From Micromussa lordhowensis (Eukaryota; Cnidaria; Anthozoa; Scleractinia; Lobophylliidae), in NCBI GenBank assembly GCA_964020085.1, contig OZ026605.1:1025701-1089700 (forward strand): DNA of 64,000 bases, written 5' to 3'. The notes under the pieces are model-generated. The model did no database searches and was not told the origin of the DNA. It saw nothing but the letters and a program-made list of their open reading frames with translations. Shown here one piece after another: positions 61,829 to 64,000 of the stretch. The position numbers were made by a program, and so were the translations under genes. The number at the start of each line of letters is the position of its first letter. Position 1 is the first letter of the stretch.

Positions 61829-63337
61829 AATTAAATTTACAATACCTCTTTTACAATCTGAATAGCTACTGTAATCATTGTTATTTGGCACTCTTGAGCT
61901 TCCTGTTTTCTCATCTGCCAAAGTATACAGAAAACGAGAATATTACATGCTTCTGGCAACAGAAGCAAAATTTAAAAAACAACTACAATTAACAAACATC
62001 CATATTCCCCACTCTACCTGCAGTTTGTTCAATAGAGTATGACTTCATGGTTCCAACTTGTCCTAGCTGTTCAAGAATATCTTTCTCAAAATCAATTATA
62101 ATTTTCAACTTCTTGGTCTGTCGTTCACAAACTGTTGAACCACACAGGTCTTTGAGTCGCATAAACAATGATGGAAATTCCACCACAAGACTTCTGGCAT
62201 CTTTATCTAAAAGCAATTTTCCTGTTTATCATCAGAAAAAAAGAGCTTTGAGGCATTCATTCAGTTATAAAATATGGGTTAGTCTTATCCCATTTTTTAT
62301 GACTACCAGGTACCCATGCATGAGTTCTGATCAACAAAACTAGGAGTAAATAAAATTTCTCTAACATGCAGGTAGACTATCTATGTTGTAGATGGAGTGA
62401 TCCAATTTGGCTCAGACACTATTCTTGTTGTTTATCGCATATCATCAGGAAATTACAGCCCATGTGCAGTTAAATCCCCCTTATATGGGCTATATAAGTA
62501 TGTGTAGCCCCAAAACATATGGTTTTTTAGCCGTTTTTGTCAGAAATAGGATAAAGATTTTGAGAAGTGGGCTGCACACCCCCACCCAATTTTTCTGGGA
62601 TAACCTCCCCCCAGAGTTAACTGATTTTTAATGTTTCCAGTTCACCCTTCTTCAAAACTTCCAATTGGTTTGTCTGTTATGCTACCATTCTCTAGATAAT
62701 CCTTTATCAGCAGAAGTACTATCCTATAACACCCACCTTCCTCAGACAGAGCCTTGAGGTCTTTCAAAACATTCCGCGCTTCCATTCTTCCTTCACCAAC
62801 CTCCACAAAGTCATCAAAGTATTTTCTTGCATTCGTCGAAAGTTCAACTTCTCTCTCATCAAGGATTTGCCGTAGCCTTGCGAAACAACACTGGATGAAA
62901 CTGACCGATGCAATCATTGTATTTCTTGCGCCATTTTCTACCCTAGCTAACTCATGGTTCAATCTGTCAATCATTTCGGATGCACTTTCTAGTTTCTTTT
63001 CCATGAGAGATCTTAACTTTGGTACAGTCGCCTCAATATGGTCGATGACATGGTGTTCATGTTCTGAAGTAAGTATGGTTTCCTTTTTGCAAATAACGCA
63101 CATGGGCTGAAGAAGCGTAAGGTTGAAGTAATCTAGAGTATGTTTGTGAACGCTGCAGATGGCCCTCAGCTCAGTGAGTTTTCCATGCTGCGATTTGCGT
63201 TCATTTCCGCAATGTTCTCTGTCGTAGCAGCTACCGCAAAACATTGCCGCACATTCTGGGCAATAGAACTTGGCTACGTTTCCATTGCAGTACTCGCGGC
63301 AATGTGGTATCCATGTGTTTTGTGATGATGACTGCAT
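57883..63337 (-). CDS. B-box, coiled-coil, bromodomain protein (TIF1-like, no RING, no PHD)
   Basis: Seven exons on the minus strand, in gene order: 63337-62737, 62221-62018, 61914-61846, 61269-60959, 60661-60584, 60031-59888 and 58014-57883. They give 1,539 nt (512 aa), GT-AG in phase. Residues 1-115 hold two Cys/His B-box-like zinc sites (CREYCNGNVAKFYCPEC…; CSVHKHTLDYF…CVICKKE…HHVID). A long helix follows (PKLRSLMEKKLESASEMIDRL onward). Residues 292-395 are basic and SP-rich. The bromodomain occupies about 396-490: CDVILTELWAQDESCPF, then PDYYKVIKNPMDLSIIKEKL, then the acetyl-lysine-contacting Asn region NCSIYNQ. Bromodomains read acetylated histones, so nuclear chromatin binding is likely. 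TIF1 proteins (TRIM24/33/66) place a PHD before the bromodomain; here exon 60959 splices straight to the bromodomain, and the ~300-base intron shows no PHD. The ATG at 63,337 is assumed; an upstream exon is possible. Confidence 0.8.
58520..59160. mobile_element. 641-bp TIR element in last intron of bromodomain gene
   Basis: CTACACTCTTTTTTTTAATA at the left is mirrored by TATTAAAAAAAAAGAGTGTAG at the right. Sub-terminal GTTCTTATT and TCAGCCTCA motifs recur at both ends. The interior (58,650-59,020) is AT-rich and non-coding. Confidence 0.65.
59340..59540 (+). mobile_element. tRNA-derived SINE, copy 3 (5'-truncated)
   Basis: This copy retains TCCACCCAGGTGTACAAATG, GGGGGTAACCCTATGATGGA, CTAGCATCCCAACTG, AACCACGATAAGCTCC and GGGCCACTTGACC, the 3' body of the family. 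The tRNA-like head is missing. It lies directly upstream of copy 4. Confidence 0.65.
59555..59850 (+). mobile_element. tRNA-derived SINE, copy 4 (best preserved)
   Basis: The head GTGGCCTCATATTGGTTAGT is A-box-like. GGTTCAAACCC at 59,611-59,621 matches the RNA polymerase III B-box consensus GGTTCRANYCC. The body runs through GGGCAAGACACTTTACTCTC, CTCCACCCAGGTGTATAAAT and GATGGGCCACTCGGTTTGTA. It is antisense to the bromodomain gene and ends about 40 bases from the exon at 59,888. Confidence 0.8.
61660..61703 (-). other. Possible alternative terminal exon of the bromodomain gene
   Basis: On the minus strand an AG at 61,705-61,704 is followed by 44 bases that join in phase after the exon at 61,846. 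They encode a short acidic end (DDADASIADDADES) and a TGA, with an ATTAAA poly(A)-like signal just beyond. If used, it would give an isoform without the SP-rich region and bromodomain. The acidic repeat may simply come from a GATGCA repeat, so this is tentative. Confidence 0.25.
61799..61826. repeat. (AAT)n microsatellite
   Basis: This is a run of about eight AAT units in an intron of the bromodomain gene, immediately downstream (on the minus strand) of the exon at 61,846-61,914. Confidence 0.85.
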
Positions 63338-64000
63338 TCTGATGACAAAATGAGTAACATAAGTTTACATGCCGCGCTGATCCTAAAGCTCTGACATGAA
63401 AGGGTTTCAAGGTAATGATTTTCCAAACTTTTCACTAAATAAATGTTGTTATATTAGTTAACCTTTCAGTTTGAAACCGCTAGCAAACTTGATGCTGGTT
63501 AATTGCAAATGAGTGATTGGGGAAGGAGGTTCAAACCAACAAAGATTTTAATACTTTTCTTCCGAGCAATAGGAATGGATAATCGCCCTTTTCTTGATTC
63601 TTCTAACTTTATAACTTGAGTGATTACGTACATCATATTTCAAGACTCGATTTTGGTTTACAAAATTCAGAAGAAAAAACTTCTCACGATTTGGCCCACG
63701 TTTTCAATTCAATTTATGTCAAAGCTTCAAGTCAAAGACAAAGGAAAGAAAAAAGAAAGTGTACGTTCATCGAAGCTTGAATCGTGTAAGCTTAATTCAA
63801 AGAATTTTGGTGGCTTCATTTTCACCACAATTTCCAACGTATAATTCTTAGTTTCTTGCTTCACTCACTAAATATCCTAATGAACCCTTCTTACTTCCCC
63901 ATTGTGGTTTACACATTTCTGGCCAAATGTTCGAATAAAAGAAGTAAAACTGAGTTTGTTAAAATATGACGAACGAGCGAATGAACTTGAAACGAACCGA
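63338..64000. other. Upstream flank of the bromodomain gene
   Basis: This is the presumed 5' leader and promoter side of the minus-strand gene. No B-box or RING-like Cys pattern was seen on the minus strand here. The plus-strand 74-codon frame at 63,620-63,844 has no recognised features. A CAG/CATCAG preceding the ATG could be a splice acceptor, so a first exon may lie beyond the window. Confidence 0.45.

Noticed and set aside
62754..63110. 118-codon plus-strand frame opposite the B-box exon
   Set aside because: It is the antisense shadow of the minus-strand coding exon, which has clear Cys/His zinc sites.
1..64000. CRISPR arrays, bacterial operons, rRNA or functional tRNA genes
   Set aside because: No regular short spaced repeats, no bacterial gene layout and no rRNA sequence were seen. 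The tRNA-like promoters found belong to SINEs.

Overview
The window looks like animal nuclear DNA, most likely from a cnidarian (anthozoan or coral-like). Four spliced genes can be rebuilt with GT-AG introns and consistent phases. The DNA is AT-rich, exons are short, and introns and intergenic space are full of short non-autonomous DNA transposons, fold-back elements and a tRNA-derived SINE. Gene names come from protein similarity recalled from family knowledge. The cnidarian assignment is inference.

Layout. 1-405 is a polypyrimidine minisatellite. 406-9,700 has no gene I can support; it holds a 220-bp TIR element and a 1.07-kb element flanked by TTAA. 9,742-14,879 (+) is RNF141, a RING E3 ligase in seven coding exons, with a ~500-bp fold-back just after its stop codon. 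18,032-25,414 (+) is an ARHGEF39-like Rho guanine-nucleotide exchange factor in 14 exons (601 aa). 30,995-36,188 (+) holds exons that read as the N-terminal half of an XK-related membrane protein; the C-terminal half was not found. 38,557-47,553 (+) is TP53I11 in eight coding exons (194 aa). 57,883-63,337 (-) is a B-box, coiled-coil, bromodomain protein in seven exons (512 aa). It resembles the TIF1/TRIM24-33-66 group but has no RING or PHD finger in the model.

Region 47.6-57.8 kb is a repeat nest. A 585-bp TIR element, also present uninterrupted at 32.4-33.0 kb, is split by a 6,554-bp insertion with 87-bp inverted termini and a 9-bp target duplication. Inside that lies a 3,968-bp element flanked by TTAA. 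Inside that are a SINE and a palindromic MITE whose sister copy is at 17.4 kb. The outer element also carries an inverted copy of a compound repeat from 43.9-44.45 kb, with a CRE-like (TGACGTCA) minisatellite.

The genes show no operon-like or pathway linkage: ubiquitin ligation (RNF141), Rho activation (ARHGEF39-like), a possible membrane scramblase-family protein (XK-like), a small membrane protein (TP53I11) and a chromatin reader (bromodomain protein). The clearest new material is the nested transposon structure, the RNF141 3' hairpin and the reduced TIF1-like architecture.
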